From assembly GCA_965205735.1 (NCBI GenBank), contig OZ242179.1, positions 3,224,001 to 3,288,000 of the forward strand: a DNA stretch of 64,000 nt, written 5' to 3'. The position numbers and the translations under genes are program-made. Origin of the DNA: VXNE01 sp965205735. GTDB taxonomy: Bacteria; Pseudomonadota; Gammaproteobacteria; Pseudomonadales; Azotimanducaceae. Below, in pieces: positions 1 through 8,801 of this stretch (its first letter is position 1; every line of letters starts with the position of its first letter). The notes under the pieces are model-generated. The model was given only the letters and a program-made list of their open reading frames with translations, searched no databases and was not told the DNA's origin.

Positions 1-203
1 GACCACGGATCGCCGCCATCGTCGAGGACCACCAGGTCATACCCGTCGAACTCGGGCCGGAAACCCGTCATGTCGCTGCCCTTTGGACCCCTGGTCATGA
101 CATCGACGCTGAACAGGCCTGTCTGTTCGAGGATCTTCGTCACGAGCGGACTGCTTGCAAGCCAGCCATGGTGGCTCTGGCCATTGAGAAGAAGTGCTCT
201 CAT
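1..203 (-). CDS. ThuA-like domain protein, N-terminal part (runs off the window)
   Basis: The leftward frame opens with ATG at 203 after a good AGGAG site (AGGAGAGCACCT before the start) and continues open to base 1. The 67 visible residues begin MRALLLNGQSHHGW and include the stretch DLVVLDDGGDPW. This resembles the start of ThuA-like (trehalose-utilisation type, class I glutamine-amidotransferase-like fold) proteins, which have an N-terminal beta strand, a Gln-Ser/Asn-His turn and then a V(L/V)DDGGD(D/P)W strand end. Such genes often sit beside Gfo/Idh/MocA dehydrogenases in sugar-modification loci, as here where the neighbour is divergent. The catalytic region is outside the window, so the substrate cannot be inferred. 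Confidence 0.7.
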   Translation of the reverse strand, partial: MRALLLNGQSHHGWLASSPLVTKILEQTGLFSVDVMTRGPKGSDMTGFRPEFDGYDLVVLDDGGDPW

Positions 204-386
204 AGGTGCTCTCCTGGCAAAGTAACGTAGCGGGATCAGGGATAAACCGCCAAGGGCGGCATATTAGCACCTGTGCTGGAGCAGATACGCCCGTGGAGGA
301 GGCATCCCCTTGGGTCTCATCCCCGCCACAATCGGTTATTCTTCCGTCCATCAACCAAGAAGGAGCCCCCCGGGGGATAGAGAACA

Positions 387-1541
387 ATGTCCAATCCACT
401 CAAAGTCGGCATCGTAGGGGCCGGAGGTATTACTCGCGCACACCTGCCCGCCTACCTGGAACGTCCCGATCGCGTGCAACTCAACGCCGTTTGCGACCTC
501 GTTGAACCCCTCGCCCAGGAGCTTGCCGGGAAAGCCAGCATCGACGCCGGCGCCATCTACCTGGACATAGACAAGATGTTGCGCGAGGCTGACATCGACG
601 CCGTCGACATCTGCACCACGCACAATGCCCATGCGCCGCTGGCCATCGCCGCCGCCGAAGCCGGCAAACACGTCATTTGCGAGAAACCCATGGCGATTTC
701 CGTGCAGGAGTGCCGGGACATGATTGCAGCCGCCGACAAGGCGGGCGTGACGCTGATGGTTGCTCAACACCTGCGTTATGCGCCCGAAGCCCAGGCTGCA
801 AAACGCCTGTTGGACGAAGGCAAGCTGGGCACGATCGAGGCCGTCCGCACCGAGCTGTTCGGTGGAGGGATGAGGGGACGTCGTCGCCGGCGGCGGCAAG
901 GAGAGCGCTGGATGCAGGATGCAAGGCGATCCGGGGGCGGCATGATGATGTCCGAACAGGTCCATCACATCGATCTGCTGCGCTACTACGCCGGTAACGT
1001 CAAACGGGTTAGCGGGGTCTGCAAATCCCTGCAGGAACACATGGTCAACGGCGCCGAAGACCTGGTGTCCGCGACCCTCGAGTTCGAGAGCGGCGCCGTT
1101 GGCGAAGTCTGGGCCAAGGGCAACGCGATCGTGCCCCACGGACGGACCTACACGATATTGGGCGATCGCGGCGTTTTCTACGCAAGCACACCGACGAAGG
1201 AGCAGCGGCAAGTCGAAATGGACGGCGCCACGCCGTTTCGGCATTTCGGCCACATCATGGTTGCGCTGAACGAGGACCTTCCCGAACTCGATCCGAGCAA
1301 CCCTGAAGATCGGAGAAAGATGTATTTCGCCGAGCCGCCGTTCAAGGTGCTTCCCACGAGCGACATCGATCTGCCCAGCCCCAATTACTTTATCAACGAG
1401 ATCCTTCACTGGGAGGAGTGCTGCAGGACAGGCACGGAACCCCTGAGCAGCGGCCGCGACAACATCGGGACGATGAAGATCATCATGGGCATCTACAAGT
1501 CGTCCGAGACAGGCGAGGCCGTGGATCTGGACGACCTCTAG
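387..1541 (+). CDS. Gfo/Idh/MocA family oxidoreductase
   Basis: 384 aa. The N-terminus KVGIVGAGGITRAHLPAY is the Rossmann nucleotide-binding strand and glycine turn (GxGGIxxxH), and CEKPMAI near residue 105 is the family EKP motif, whose Lys is the usual catalytic/binding residue. The C-terminal alpha/beta dehydrogenase fold carries a HHIDLLRYY segment. Expected activity is NAD(P)-dependent oxidation or reduction of a sugar or cyclitol; the substrate cannot be told. An odd stretch near residues 158-185 has six consecutive Arg codons followed by GGGMMM, where relatives usually have a short GMRG..W...SGGG loop; it may be a local expansion. It diverges from the ThuA-like gene, a common pairing for sugar-processing enzymes. 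Confidence 0.85.
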   Translation: MSNPLKVGIVGAGGITRAHLPAYLERPDRVQLNAVCDLVEPLAQELAGKASIDAGAIYLDIDKMLREADIDAVDICTTHNAHAPLAIAAAEAGKHVICEKPMAISVQECRDMIAAADKAGVTLMVAQHLRYAPEAQAAKRLLDEGKLGTIEAVRTELFGGGMRGRRRRRRQGERWMQDARRSGGGMMMSEQVHHIDLLRYYAGNVKRVSGVCKSLQEHMVNGAEDLVSATLEFESGAVGEVWAKGNAIVPHGRTYTILGDRGVFYASTPTKEQRQVEMDGATPFRHFGHIMVALNEDLPELDPSNPEDRRKMYFAEPPFKVLPTSDIDLPSPNYFINEILHWEECCRTGTEPLSSGRDNIGTMKIIMGIYKSSETGEAVDLDDL

Positions 1542-1544
1542 GAA

Positions 1545-1654
1545 CCTGCGCCGTAGAACGGCACGTAGTGCCGATCAAGGCGGAGGATCGTAGGTGGGCC
1601 TGGGCGGGGGCGAAACACGGCGGCCCCCTTCGGGTGCGACGGATTTCGTGGCGC
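1545..1654. repeat. Dispersed repeat, copy A (partner at 33435-33566)
   Basis: This shares long identical blocks with 33435-33566, 32 kb away. Both begin CCTGCGCCGTAGAACGGCAC, continue with GTGCCGATCAAGG, then GGGGCGAAACACGG, and end CGACGGATTTCGTGGC, with the spacing between blocks varying by about 20 nt. It lies just after the stop of the Gfo/Idh/MocA gene. No terminal inverted repeats or target duplication were recognised. The blocks are conserved in order and orientation, which suggests a mobile or structurally constrained intergenic element rather than chance. Confidence 0.75.
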
Positions 1655-1705
1655 TAGCAAGCCCCCCACAGCATGGGTCGCTGCGCGGCCGTCAAGGGAT
1701 CGCTT

Positions 1706-1733
1706 TTGCCGACCGCTTCGCCGATCGGATAAT
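1706..1733 (+). promoter_or_regulatory. Possible sigma70-type promoter for the ABC exporter pair
   Basis: TTGCCG (1706-1711) and GATAAT (1728-1733) are spaced by 16 bp, a plausible -35/-10 pair about 300 bp upstream of the ABC transporter start. The match is good at -10 and moderate at -35. Nothing else supports it. Confidence 0.3.
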
Positions 1734-2026
1734 TTCACCCTCACTTTGGCATTGGACAGCGGGGTCCCGAAGGGTTGCCGCGCGGTTGCGCCGCACCACG
1801 CGGAGGGCAAGGATGTGCCGATTGGGGTAAAATATACGGCTTTATCTCCCGAAGCCCCGACGTTTATGGTTCCCCCAACGCGTACCCCGACACTGGCGAT
1901 CCGGCGGCGCGCGTGGGGACGAATTGCTGCGGCCTCCTCGCGCGTTCGCGTTGAAGAAGCGCCCTTGGCCGATGGCGGTTCCTGCGTTGTTGCCGGTGGG
2001 GCTGGCGCCGCTTGAAGGTTGGCGGC

Positions 2027-3949
2027 ATGCACGGCGGTGGCCACGGCGGTGGCAGTGGCGGTGGCGGAGGCGGCCGCTGGGGTGGCATGGTCGGTGGTCC
2101 TCACCGAGACCGGGCATCGTTTCGGCACCTGGGCCATTTGAAACTGCTGATGGTCTACGTGCGGCGCTATGCCGTCGTACTGTCGGTGGCTGTTGCCGGA
2201 TTGCTTCTCGCGCGGTTGTGCCTGTTCTTCATTCCGTGGTTCATGAAGATGGCGGTGGACAGCCTCGCCGATCCGAATATCGAACCCTATCTGCTGATTC
2301 CGGCGCTTCTGATCCTCGTTGTGGTCGCCTCGCAGTTCGCCATCTACGTCCCGGCGCGGCGCGCGTTGCGCCGCATCTCGATCGCCGCCGCCTATGACCT
2401 GCGCAAGCGTCTTTTCAACCAGGTCCAGTACCAGGGCCCCAACTTCTTCAACAAGTTTGGTACCGGCGACCTCATGTCGCGCGCGGTCAACGACATCAGC
2501 ATGGTGCGCATGGTGGTGTCCTTCGGCGCGGTGAATATCATCATGTTCTTCTTTTCGGTGATCGCCGCGATGTACTTCATGCTGATGATGTCGCCGGCGT
2601 TGACCGTTTGGGTGGTGGCGCCGCTGCCATTCGTCGGGGTCACCGGGTACCTGATGGCGCGAGGAATGTTCCCGTACTTCCGTGAACGGCAGGAAGCCCT
2701 GGCGACGCTCACGGGCTTTACCCAGGAGAACCTCAACGGGATCCGCACGATTCAGGCCATGGCCCAGGAGGAACAGGAGATCGAACGATTTCGCGTGTCC
2801 AGTACGCGCTACGCCCAGAAGTTCTACCGGGCAGAACGCTACCAGGTGCTGATGAACGTGGCGATGACGCTGCTGACCATGGTTTCGCCGGTGATCATCC
2901 TGCTCTACGGCGGGTTGCTCGTGCTGGACGGCGCGCTCACCCTCGGCAGCTTTGCCGCCTTTTCCTCCTACCTGATCATACTGACGAGCACTGTCCAGTC
3001 CATTGGCTGGTCGCTGTCGATGTTCACTTCGGCTGCGGCCGCGACGCAACGCATCTTTGAGATCCTGGACTATCCGCGCGAAGTCGTCGATGTGGCGGAG
3101 GTCGAACTGGCGGAGAACATCGAAGGCCGTCTTGAGTTTCGCAACTTTTCCTACCGGCATCCGGGCGCCGCCCGGCCCACCATCGATGGCATCAACCTGC
3201 ATGTGGACGCCGGTGAGACCGTAGCCTTGCTCGGCCGCATCGGTGCCGGCAAGTCGACGATACTGAAGGCGGCGGTGCGGCTGATCGACACGCCGCGGGG
3301 CTGCGTGTTTCTCGACGGCAAGGACATCTGTCAGGTGTCGATACGCCGGCTGCGCGAAGCGGTAACGATGGTCCCGCAGGATCCGTTCCTGTTCTCCGCT
3401 CCGCTGCGGGAAAACCTCACTTACGACAAGCCTGATCGCGAGGACAACGCGATAATCGACGCGTTGCACGCGGCGGGCCTGACCGAGACGGTAGGACGCC
3501 TGATGAATGGACTTGACACCATCATCGGCGAGCGCGGGACCACGCTTTCGGGCGGTGAGAAGCAGCGGGCGACGCTGGCCCGAGGCTTGATCAAGAGCGC
3601 CGACGTGCTGTTGCTGGACGACTGCTTCTCCAGCGTCGATACGGAAACCGAAGAACTGATATTGGGTGGCCTGCGAAGAATGCGCGCGGGCAAGACGACC
3701 CTGCTGATTTCGCACCGTGTATCCACGGCGCGGCACGCCAATCGCGTCTACGTTATCGATAACGGACGCGTGCTGGAGTCGGGCACACACGAGGAATTGC
3801 TGGCGCAAGGCGGTTATTACGCCGACCTCGAAGCGGTGCAGAGCAACCAGGATCGCGACCGCGCGCGCAAGGGTCAACTGCTCCGGCAGCTCGACGGCGA
3901 ACGCGCCGAATCGCTGACCCTGGCGGCGACCGGGAGCGACGACAGATGA
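2027..3949 (+). CDS. ABC exporter half-transporter, subunit with degenerate ATPase site
   Basis: 640 aa from ATG 2027 (a TTG lies 15 nt upstream in frame). A glycine-rich cytoplasmic head (MHGGGHGGGSGGGGGG) precedes a six-helix type-1 exporter membrane domain (about residues 45-320) and a nucleotide-binding domain with Walker A GRIGAGKST (about 403), signature LSGGEKQR (about 506) and Walker B LLLDDCFSSVD (about 529). The catalytic Glu after Walker B is Asp, as in the non-catalytic site of heterodimeric exporters such as BmrCD, TmrAB and TM287/288. The start of the next gene overlaps its stop by 4 nt (ATGA), so the two are translationally coupled and should form one heterodimeric exporter. 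No C39 peptidase domain is present. The substrate is unknown; drugs, lipids or peptides are possible. Confidence 0.9.
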   Translation: MHGGGHGGGSGGGGGGRWGGMVGGPHRDRASFRHLGHLKLLMVYVRRYAVVLSVAVAGLLLARLCLFFIPWFMKMAVDSLADPNIEPYLLIPALLILVVVASQFAIYVPARRALRRISIAAAYDLRKRLFNQVQYQGPNFFNKFGTGDLMSRAVNDISMVRMVVSFGAVNIIMFFFSVIAAMYFMLMMSPALTVWVVAPLPFVGVTGYLMARGMFPYFRERQEALATLTGFTQENLNGIRTIQAMAQEEQEIERFRVSSTRYAQKFYRAERYQVLMNVAMTLLTMVSPVIILLYGGLLVLDGALTLGSFAAFSSYLIILTSTVQSIGWSLSMFTSAAAATQRIFEILDYPREVVDVAEVELAENIEGRLEFRNFSYRHPGAARPTIDGINLHVDAGETVALLGRIGAGKSTILKAAVRLIDTPRGCVFLDGKDICQVSIRRLREAVTMVPQDPFLFSAPLRENLTYDKPDREDNAIIDALHAAGLTETVGRLMNGLDTIIGERGTTLSGGEKQRATLARGLIKSADVLLLDDCFSSVDTETEELILGGLRRMRAGKTTLLISHRVSTARHANRVYVIDNGRVLESGTHEELLAQGGYYADLEAVQSNQDRDRARKGQLLRQLDGERAESLTLAATGSDDR

Positions 3950-5940
3950 GTGAAGTCGCCCCGGGGCGCAACTATTCGGCGTTCGACGCTGAACTGACCC
4001 ACCAGGCGCTCAACATGCGCCTGTTCATGCGTTTGTTGCGGTGGGCGAAGCCCTATCGCATCACCTTGAATACGAGCACGGCGCTGGTCGTCGTCGGGGC
4101 GGCGGTGTCGGTGCTCATGCCGGTGATTCAGGGCCCTGTGATAGTGGACACCATCCTGGTGCCGAACGAGGAGGCCGCCACGCGTTTCAACTTCGGGCTG
4201 ATCGCGGCGACCGAATGGCTTTCCGGCTTGCTTTCGATGCCGCCGCTCGGCGGAGCCGTGGTGTTGTTCATGGGCGTGACCATCCTGCATCTGTTCATCA
4301 TGGTCGCGCACCAGCTCACGTTGGCCAGCGGCGCCCTGAAGACATTGCGCGATCTTCGCCTCGATCTGTTCGCGTCGCTCGAGCACAAGCCCGCGTCCTT
4401 CTACGATCACGTGTCCGTCGGGCGCGTGATGACGCGGGTCACGAATGATGTGGAGAACCTGTTTCGATTGTTGACCGGGTTTGTCTCCCTGGCGGGCCAG
4501 TTCGTGCCCTTCTTCTTCGCCATGTTCATGATGCTCACCTACAGCCGCGAACTCACCGGCGTCGTGTTGCTGATCATTCCCGCCGCCGCGGTGGCCACGT
4601 TCATCTTCCGCATGGCCATGCGGAAGATATTTCGCCTGGTGCGCGATTCGATGTCGGCCTTGAACCAGTACATGCAGGAAGACCTGATGGGTATCGAGGT
4701 TGTGCAACTCTCCGGCCGGGAGGAGGTGAACGCCGAAGAGTATGGCGCGCTCAACCGGGAGAACCGGAAGCAGGAATATCGCGCCATCGACTACGAGGTC
4801 GTGTTCGAGACGTTCAATACGAGCCTGACCAGCATCGCCATCGCTGGCATTGTCTGGTTCGGCGGCGGCCAGGTGGTGCAGAGCGAAATCACGCTGGGGG
4901 CGCTGCTGATGTTCAACCTCTACATCGGCATGATGGTTGCGCCGGTGAGCACGGTCGGTCACTTCTTCAATACATTGTTCCGCGCCATGGCGTCGGGCGA
5001 GCGCATATTCCAGGCGATCGACTGGGACGAGCGGTTGCATGAGCCGGAGCATCCGGTGCAGTTGCCCGAGCGGTTTGAGGGCAGTGTCGAATTCCGCCAC
5101 GCGAGCTTCGCGTACCCGGCCAGCGAGCCGGTGCTGCGCGACGTGTCCTTCGCCATTTCGCCGGGAGAGAAGCTCGCTGTCGTCGGACCCACCGGAGCTG
5201 GCAAGAGCACCATCATTCGCCTGTTGGCGCGCTTCTACGACTTCGACGACGGCATGATCTTTGTCGACGGCATCGACGTGAACCGTATTGCGAGCGGCGA
5301 GCTACGCAAGCGGGTGGGCGTCGTGTTGCAGGACTTTCATATCTTCTCCGGCACGGTTCTGGAGAACATTTCGCTCAACGATCCCAACATTTCGCGCGAA
5401 CGTGCCCAATGGGCGGCACGGGTGGTGAACGCGGATTCGTTCATTCGCGATCTGCGGGACGGTTACGAAACGGAACTCGCGGAGCGTGGCCACAACCTGT
5501 CCCAGGGACAGCAACAGTTGCTCGCGTTCGCGCGCGTGTTGGCGAAGGACCCGGAGATACTCGTGCTCGACGAAGCGACGTCGAGCATCGACACGGGGAC
5601 CGAGCTCATCATCCAGGACGCGTTGCACAAGCTGGCCCATGGCCGCACGTCCATCATCATCGCCCACCGCCTGCAGACCATTCGCGAGTGCGACCGGATA
5701 CTGGTGTTGCACGATGGGGCCGTCGGGGAGTTGGGTACGCACGAAGAATTGATCGCCAAGCGGGGCATCTACTTCACGCTGCACGAATTGCAGTTTCAGG
5801 ACAGCCTGGGAGCGGCGGAACTGGCCCGCGAGAAGAGGAAGGAAGACGCTGGCCGGATGCCGCGATGGGTCGACATGAGCGACGAAGACGACGACGTATT
5901 TTCCAGCGGCGGCGTGGGCGGCGGTTCGCAGTCGATTTGA
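3946..5940 (+). CDS. ABC exporter half-transporter, catalytically competent subunit
   Basis: 664 aa. An N-terminal six-helix exporter domain is followed by a nucleotide-binding domain with Walker A GPTGAGKST (about residue 414), signature LSQGQQQ (about 518) and Walker B LVLDEATSSID (about 539) with the catalytic Glu intact, then the H-loop region IIAHRL. With the preceding subunit (Asp in place of this Glu) it makes the asymmetric pair typical of MdlAB/BmrCD-like heterodimers. The start lies in the ATGA overlap with the upstream stop. The C-terminal tail is acidic (DEDDDVFSSGG) and probably disordered. Confidence 0.9.
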   Translation: MSEVAPGRNYSAFDAELTHQALNMRLFMRLLRWAKPYRITLNTSTALVVVGAAVSVLMPVIQGPVIVDTILVPNEEAATRFNFGLIAATEWLSGLLSMPPLGGAVVLFMGVTILHLFIMVAHQLTLASGALKTLRDLRLDLFASLEHKPASFYDHVSVGRVMTRVTNDVENLFRLLTGFVSLAGQFVPFFFAMFMMLTYSRELTGVVLLIIPAAAVATFIFRMAMRKIFRLVRDSMSALNQYMQEDLMGIEVVQLSGREEVNAEEYGALNRENRKQEYRAIDYEVVFETFNTSLTSIAIAGIVWFGGGQVVQSEITLGALLMFNLYIGMMVAPVSTVGHFFNTLFRAMASGERIFQAIDWDERLHEPEHPVQLPERFEGSVEFRHASFAYPASEPVLRDVSFAISPGEKLAVVGPTGAGKSTIIRLLARFYDFDDGMIFVDGIDVNRIASGELRKRVGVVLQDFHIFSGTVLENISLNDPNISRERAQWAARVVNADSFIRDLRDGYETELAERGHNLSQGQQQLLAFARVLAKDPEILVLDEATSSIDTGTELIIQDALHKLAHGRTSIIIAHRLQTIRECDRILVLHDGAVGELGTHEELIAKRGIYFTLHELQFQDSLGAAELAREKRKEDAGRMPRWVDMSDEDDDVFSSGGVGGGSQSI

Positions 5941-5950
5941 TGTGACGGCG

Positions 5951-5968
5951 GTCGCCACCCGCGGCGAC
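5951..5968 (+). terminator. Weak hairpin after the ABC exporter operon
   Basis: GTCGCC (5951-5956) pairs with GGCGAC (5963-5968) around a 6-nt loop and is followed by TTCGTT rather than a clean T-run. It may be a weak or Rho-assisted terminator; the evidence is only the stem and its position 11 nt past the stop codon. Confidence 0.25.
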
Positions 5969-6136
5969 TTCGTTGCGATCGCGGAATCATGTCGGGCGAA
6001 AACGCTGTCACACACTTGCGCGCGAAGTTTCCCCAAGGCTTTCGCATCGCGCCGCAAAACGAGTAAACTCAGGCGCTAACTGGCCCGACTGTGTCGGGGT
6101 CAAGGGCAAATTCAGGTACGAGCCAAGGGGAAGAAA

Positions 6137-7321
6137 ATGCGTGATGTCGTAGTGGTGGATAGCGTCCGTACGGGCTTGGCGAAGTCATTCCGCGGCAGCT
6201 TCAACTTGACGCGGTCCGATGACATGCTGGCGCACCTCATCGATGCCCTGCTGGAAAGGAATCCGAAGATTGCTCCCGAGAAAGTGGAAGATGTCGTCGT
6301 CGGCGCCGCCAATCATGTCGGCGAGCAGGACGGCAATCTCGCCCGCCTCGCCGTAGTGCTCTCAAGACTCCCGATCACGACTGCGGGCATGACCATCAAC
6401 CGGTTCTGTTCGTCGGGACTGCAATCGATCTCGATCGCTTCGAACCAGATCGCTTCGGGCCATACGCAAATAGCGATGGCCGGCGGCGTCGACTCCGTTT
6501 CCATGCGCAACCGACAGACGCCGGCGAAGGCCCAGCAGAACAAGCGCCTGTTGGAAGAGAAACCTGCGATTTTCATGGCAATGGGCAATACGGCAGAAGT
6601 CGTAGCGCGCCGCTACCAGGTGACGCGAGAAATGCAGGACGCCTACGCGTTGCAGAGCCAGAAGCGGTATGCAAAGGCACAGGAAGACGGCCGGATCGCG
6701 GAAGAAATCGTCCCGATGCCGGCGAACATGCTGAAGGTCGACAGGGAGACCGGCGAAGAAAGCCATGAAGACGTAGTGGTCGATCGCGATGAGTGCAACC
6801 GACCGACGTCGACGATCGAAGGTTTGTCCGCTCTGGCGCCGGTATTCGAAGAAGACGGTACGGTGACGGCGGGCAACGCCTCGCAGCTTTCCGACGGTGC
6901 TTCCATGACCCTGCTCATGAGCGCCGAGCACGCAGAGAAGCTGGGCATTGAACCGATGGGCATCTATCGCGGTTTCACCGTCGCCGCCTGCGAACCCGAT
7001 GAGATGGGCATCGGCCCGGTGTTCGCGATCCCTCGGCTGCTGGACAGCGCTGGCATCAAGCAGGACGATATCGACCTGTGGGAACTGAATGAAGCGTTCG
7101 CCTCTCAGTGCGTCTATTGCCGCGACGAACTTGGGCTAGACAACGAGAAGTACAACGTGAATGGCGGCAGCATCGCCATCGGCCATCCCTTCGGCATGAC
7201 AGGCTCCCGCCTTACCGGGTCGATCCTGCGCGAGCTGAAGCGCCGAGACAAGAAATACGGCGTTGTGACGATGTGTATCGGCGGCGGACAGGGTGCGGCA
7301 GGGCTGTTCGAAGCCGTATAG
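6137..7321 (+). CDS. Thiolase family protein (acetyl-CoA C-acyltransferase type)
   Basis: 394 aa, the normal thiolase length. The nucleophilic Cys sits in NRFCSSGLQS (about residue 90), the active-site NEAFA motif follows, then GHPFGMTGSR with the catalytic His (about 349) and CIGGGQGAAG with the second Cys (about 380). It should catalyse the CoA-dependent cleavage of 3-oxoacyl-CoA, or the reverse condensation. It is monocistronic here with no fadB next to it, so a role in beta-oxidation or in another acyl-CoA pathway cannot be separated. The start is supported by AAGGGGAAGAAA just before ATG 6137. Confidence 0.92.
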   Translation: MRDVVVVDSVRTGLAKSFRGSFNLTRSDDMLAHLIDALLERNPKIAPEKVEDVVVGAANHVGEQDGNLARLAVVLSRLPITTAGMTINRFCSSGLQSISIASNQIASGHTQIAMAGGVDSVSMRNRQTPAKAQQNKRLLEEKPAIFMAMGNTAEVVARRYQVTREMQDAYALQSQKRYAKAQEDGRIAEEIVPMPANMLKVDRETGEESHEDVVVDRDECNRPTSTIEGLSALAPVFEEDGTVTAGNASQLSDGASMTLLMSAEHAEKLGIEPMGIYRGFTVAACEPDEMGIGPVFAIPRLLDSAGIKQDDIDLWELNEAFASQCVYCRDELGLDNEKYNVNGGSIAIGHPFGMTGSRLTGSILRELKRRDKKYGVVTMCIGGGQGAAGLFEAV

Positions 7322-7354
7322 GAACGTACTCGGAGCAGTGATACACTGCGGTTG

Positions 7355-7972
7355 ATGAACCGCGACGCGGCAGGCACGAACCCAGACGCTTCCACCGACT
7401 CGTTGAGCCAGGCCCCGCCGGATTGCGCACGCCGCGCGGCAGTACGATGTGCTGCTGCGGTGGCGGCGCTAATAGCCCTCGGTGCCAGCGCTTTCGCCTT
7501 GGCTGTCGACAGCGACAATATCTACGAGGCATACACGGATGCAAAGTTGTCCGAAATCGCGTCCGATTGGCAGTCCCTGACCACAGAGGAGCGTCGCGAC
7601 TACTTCATCGAGGTACGTCGCCGCATGGCCGAGGCCGGAAAGAAACGCGCGGGCCCGCCGGTGCGAATAGTGGGAGAGCGCCGTTTCGGCCGCATCATCT
7701 CGCAGCCGGATGGCTCGGTCTTGCGCATCGAGGGTGTCGTGAGCTACCGGGGTCGAGACACGACTCAGACGGAAACGCCGCCGGACTATGGCACCGGCTT
7801 CGAGCAACGGGTGGAGCAAACGGCGGAACGAGGCCAAGGGCCCTCTGTGACAGCGCCTGTTGTGACTGTTGTGAACGAAAACGGCGTCGGGCAAACGGAG
7901 TTCGTCACGGAGCAAGACGATCTGGAGACGACGACCGGGGAGCGCGAGCAGGGTGCTCAAAGACGCGAGTAG
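7355..7972 (+). CDS. Uncharacterised membrane-anchored or exported protein upstream of a two-component system
   Basis: 205 aa from ATG 7355 (a TTG immediately upstream is also possible). A basic Arg/Cys stretch is followed by a hydrophobic segment around residues 30-52 (VAALIALGASAFALAV), suggesting a signal anchor or uncleaved signal peptide. The rest is hydrophilic and charged, with LTTEERRDYFIEVRRRM resembling a helical segment and a Thr/Gln/Glu-rich C-terminus that looks disordered. It ends 26 nt before the response regulator and is probably co-transcribed with it, so an accessory periplasmic role in that signalling system is plausible. No family was recognised. Confidence 0.7.
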   Translation: MNRDAAGTNPDASTDSLSQAPPDCARRAAVRCAAAVAALIALGASAFALAVDSDNIYEAYTDAKLSEIASDWQSLTTEERRDYFIEVRRRMAEAGKKRAGPPVRIVGERRFGRIISQPDGSVLRIEGVVSYRGRDTTQTETPPDYGTGFEQRVEQTAERGQGPSVTAPVVTVVNENGVGQTEFVTEQDDLETTTGEREQGAQRRE

Positions 7973-7998
7973 CGCGTCACCGGTCCGGTTGAACCACA

Positions 7999-8697
7999 AT
8001 GAGTAGCGAGCGCGCCACTCTGCTCGTTGTGGACGACGATGCCGAGATACGCGAGCTGATCCAGGCATACCTCGACAAGCAGGGCTACCATGTCATCTGC
8101 GTTGAAGACGGGGCGGCAATGGATAAAGCGCTGGCCGCGTCATCTGTCGATCTCATCCTGTTGGATCTCATGTTGCCTGGCGAGGATGGCCTGTCGATCG
8201 CCAAGCGACTCAAACAGACGCGCAATACGCCCATCATCATGGTTTCCGCGCAGGGCGAAGAAGTGGATCGGATCGTCGGTCTCGAGATCGGCGCGGACGA
8301 CTACATCGGCAAGCCTTTCAATCCGCGCGAATTGCTGGCGCGCATCCGCGCCGTCATGCGCCGGAACGCGCCGGATCCGAATCGGCAAGTCGTCGAGTTC
8401 GGTCCCTTTCGCCTCGATCTGAACGCGCATCGGCTAACCGAGGCCGACCGCGCGGTGCCGTTGACTTCCGGCGAGTTCGACCTGTTGAGCGTACTCGTGC
8501 AGCATCCGAACAAAGTGCTTGATCGAGACCGCATCGTGCAACTTTTGAGTAGCGGCCAACGGTCCCCGTTCGACCGCAGCGTGGATGTTCGCGTCACCCG
8601 TCTGCGGAGCAAGATTGAAACCGACCCTTCTGCTCCCGACTACATCAGGACGGTATGGGGCAAGGGCTACATGTTTTGTCCCAGCGGCGCCGGTTAA
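7999..8697 (+). CDS. OmpR-family response regulator
   Basis: 232 aa. The receiver domain opens LLVVDDDAEIREL (acidic pocket), with the phospho-acceptor Asp in LILLDLMLPGEDG (about residue 54), a conserved Ser in MVSAQG and Lys in GKPFNPREL. A linker leads to a winged-helix effector domain (about residues 130-228) ending RTVWGKGYMF, the OmpR/PhoB signature. It should bind DNA as a phosphorylated dimer. The histidine kinase follows 105 nt downstream, so the two form a cognate pair. The EnvZ-like layout of the kinase suggests an OmpR/RstA-like system, but the regulon is unknown. Confidence 0.93.
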   Translation: MSSERATLLVVDDDAEIRELIQAYLDKQGYHVICVEDGAAMDKALAASSVDLILLDLMLPGEDGLSIAKRLKQTRNTPIIMVSAQGEEVDRIVGLEIGADDYIGKPFNPRELLARIRAVMRRNAPDPNRQVVEFGPFRLDLNAHRLTEADRAVPLTSGEFDLLSVLVQHPNKVLDRDRIVQLLSSGQRSPFDRSVDVRVTRLRSKIETDPSAPDYIRTVWGKGYMFCPSGAG

Positions 8698-8801
8698 TAG
8701 CCTTTCCCGGCCGATGGGCGGGCGGTACAAGCGGACGCGTGAGCGAAATGCCTCGCAACCGCCGGAGAAGGCTGTACGACATGGGGGCAAGTCGGTGAAA
8801 C

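Larger units (their letters stand above)
1542..2026. other. 485-bp intergenic region with a dispersed repeat and possible promoter
   Basis: No convincing gene is seen. The first third holds copy A of a dispersed repeat (1545-1654). A sigma70-like promoter candidate lies at 1706-1733. The rest is GC-rich with no clear codon pattern. Open frames here, such as the long leftward frame spanning 1538-3877, are antisense shadows of the ABC transporter gene. Confidence 0.6.

Noticed and set aside
1538..3877. 779-codon leftward open frame antisense to the ABC exporter
   Set aside because: The rightward frame has clear ABC motifs; the leftward frame is rich in His, Arg and Gln and is a GC-bias shadow. 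The same applies to the long antisense frames at 17874-20057, 38085-39623 and 56180-58579.
2027..5940. ABC exporter pair considered as the exporter of the double-glycine peptide at 51 kb
   Set aside because: Neither subunit has an N-terminal C39 peptidase domain and the genes are 45 kb apart.
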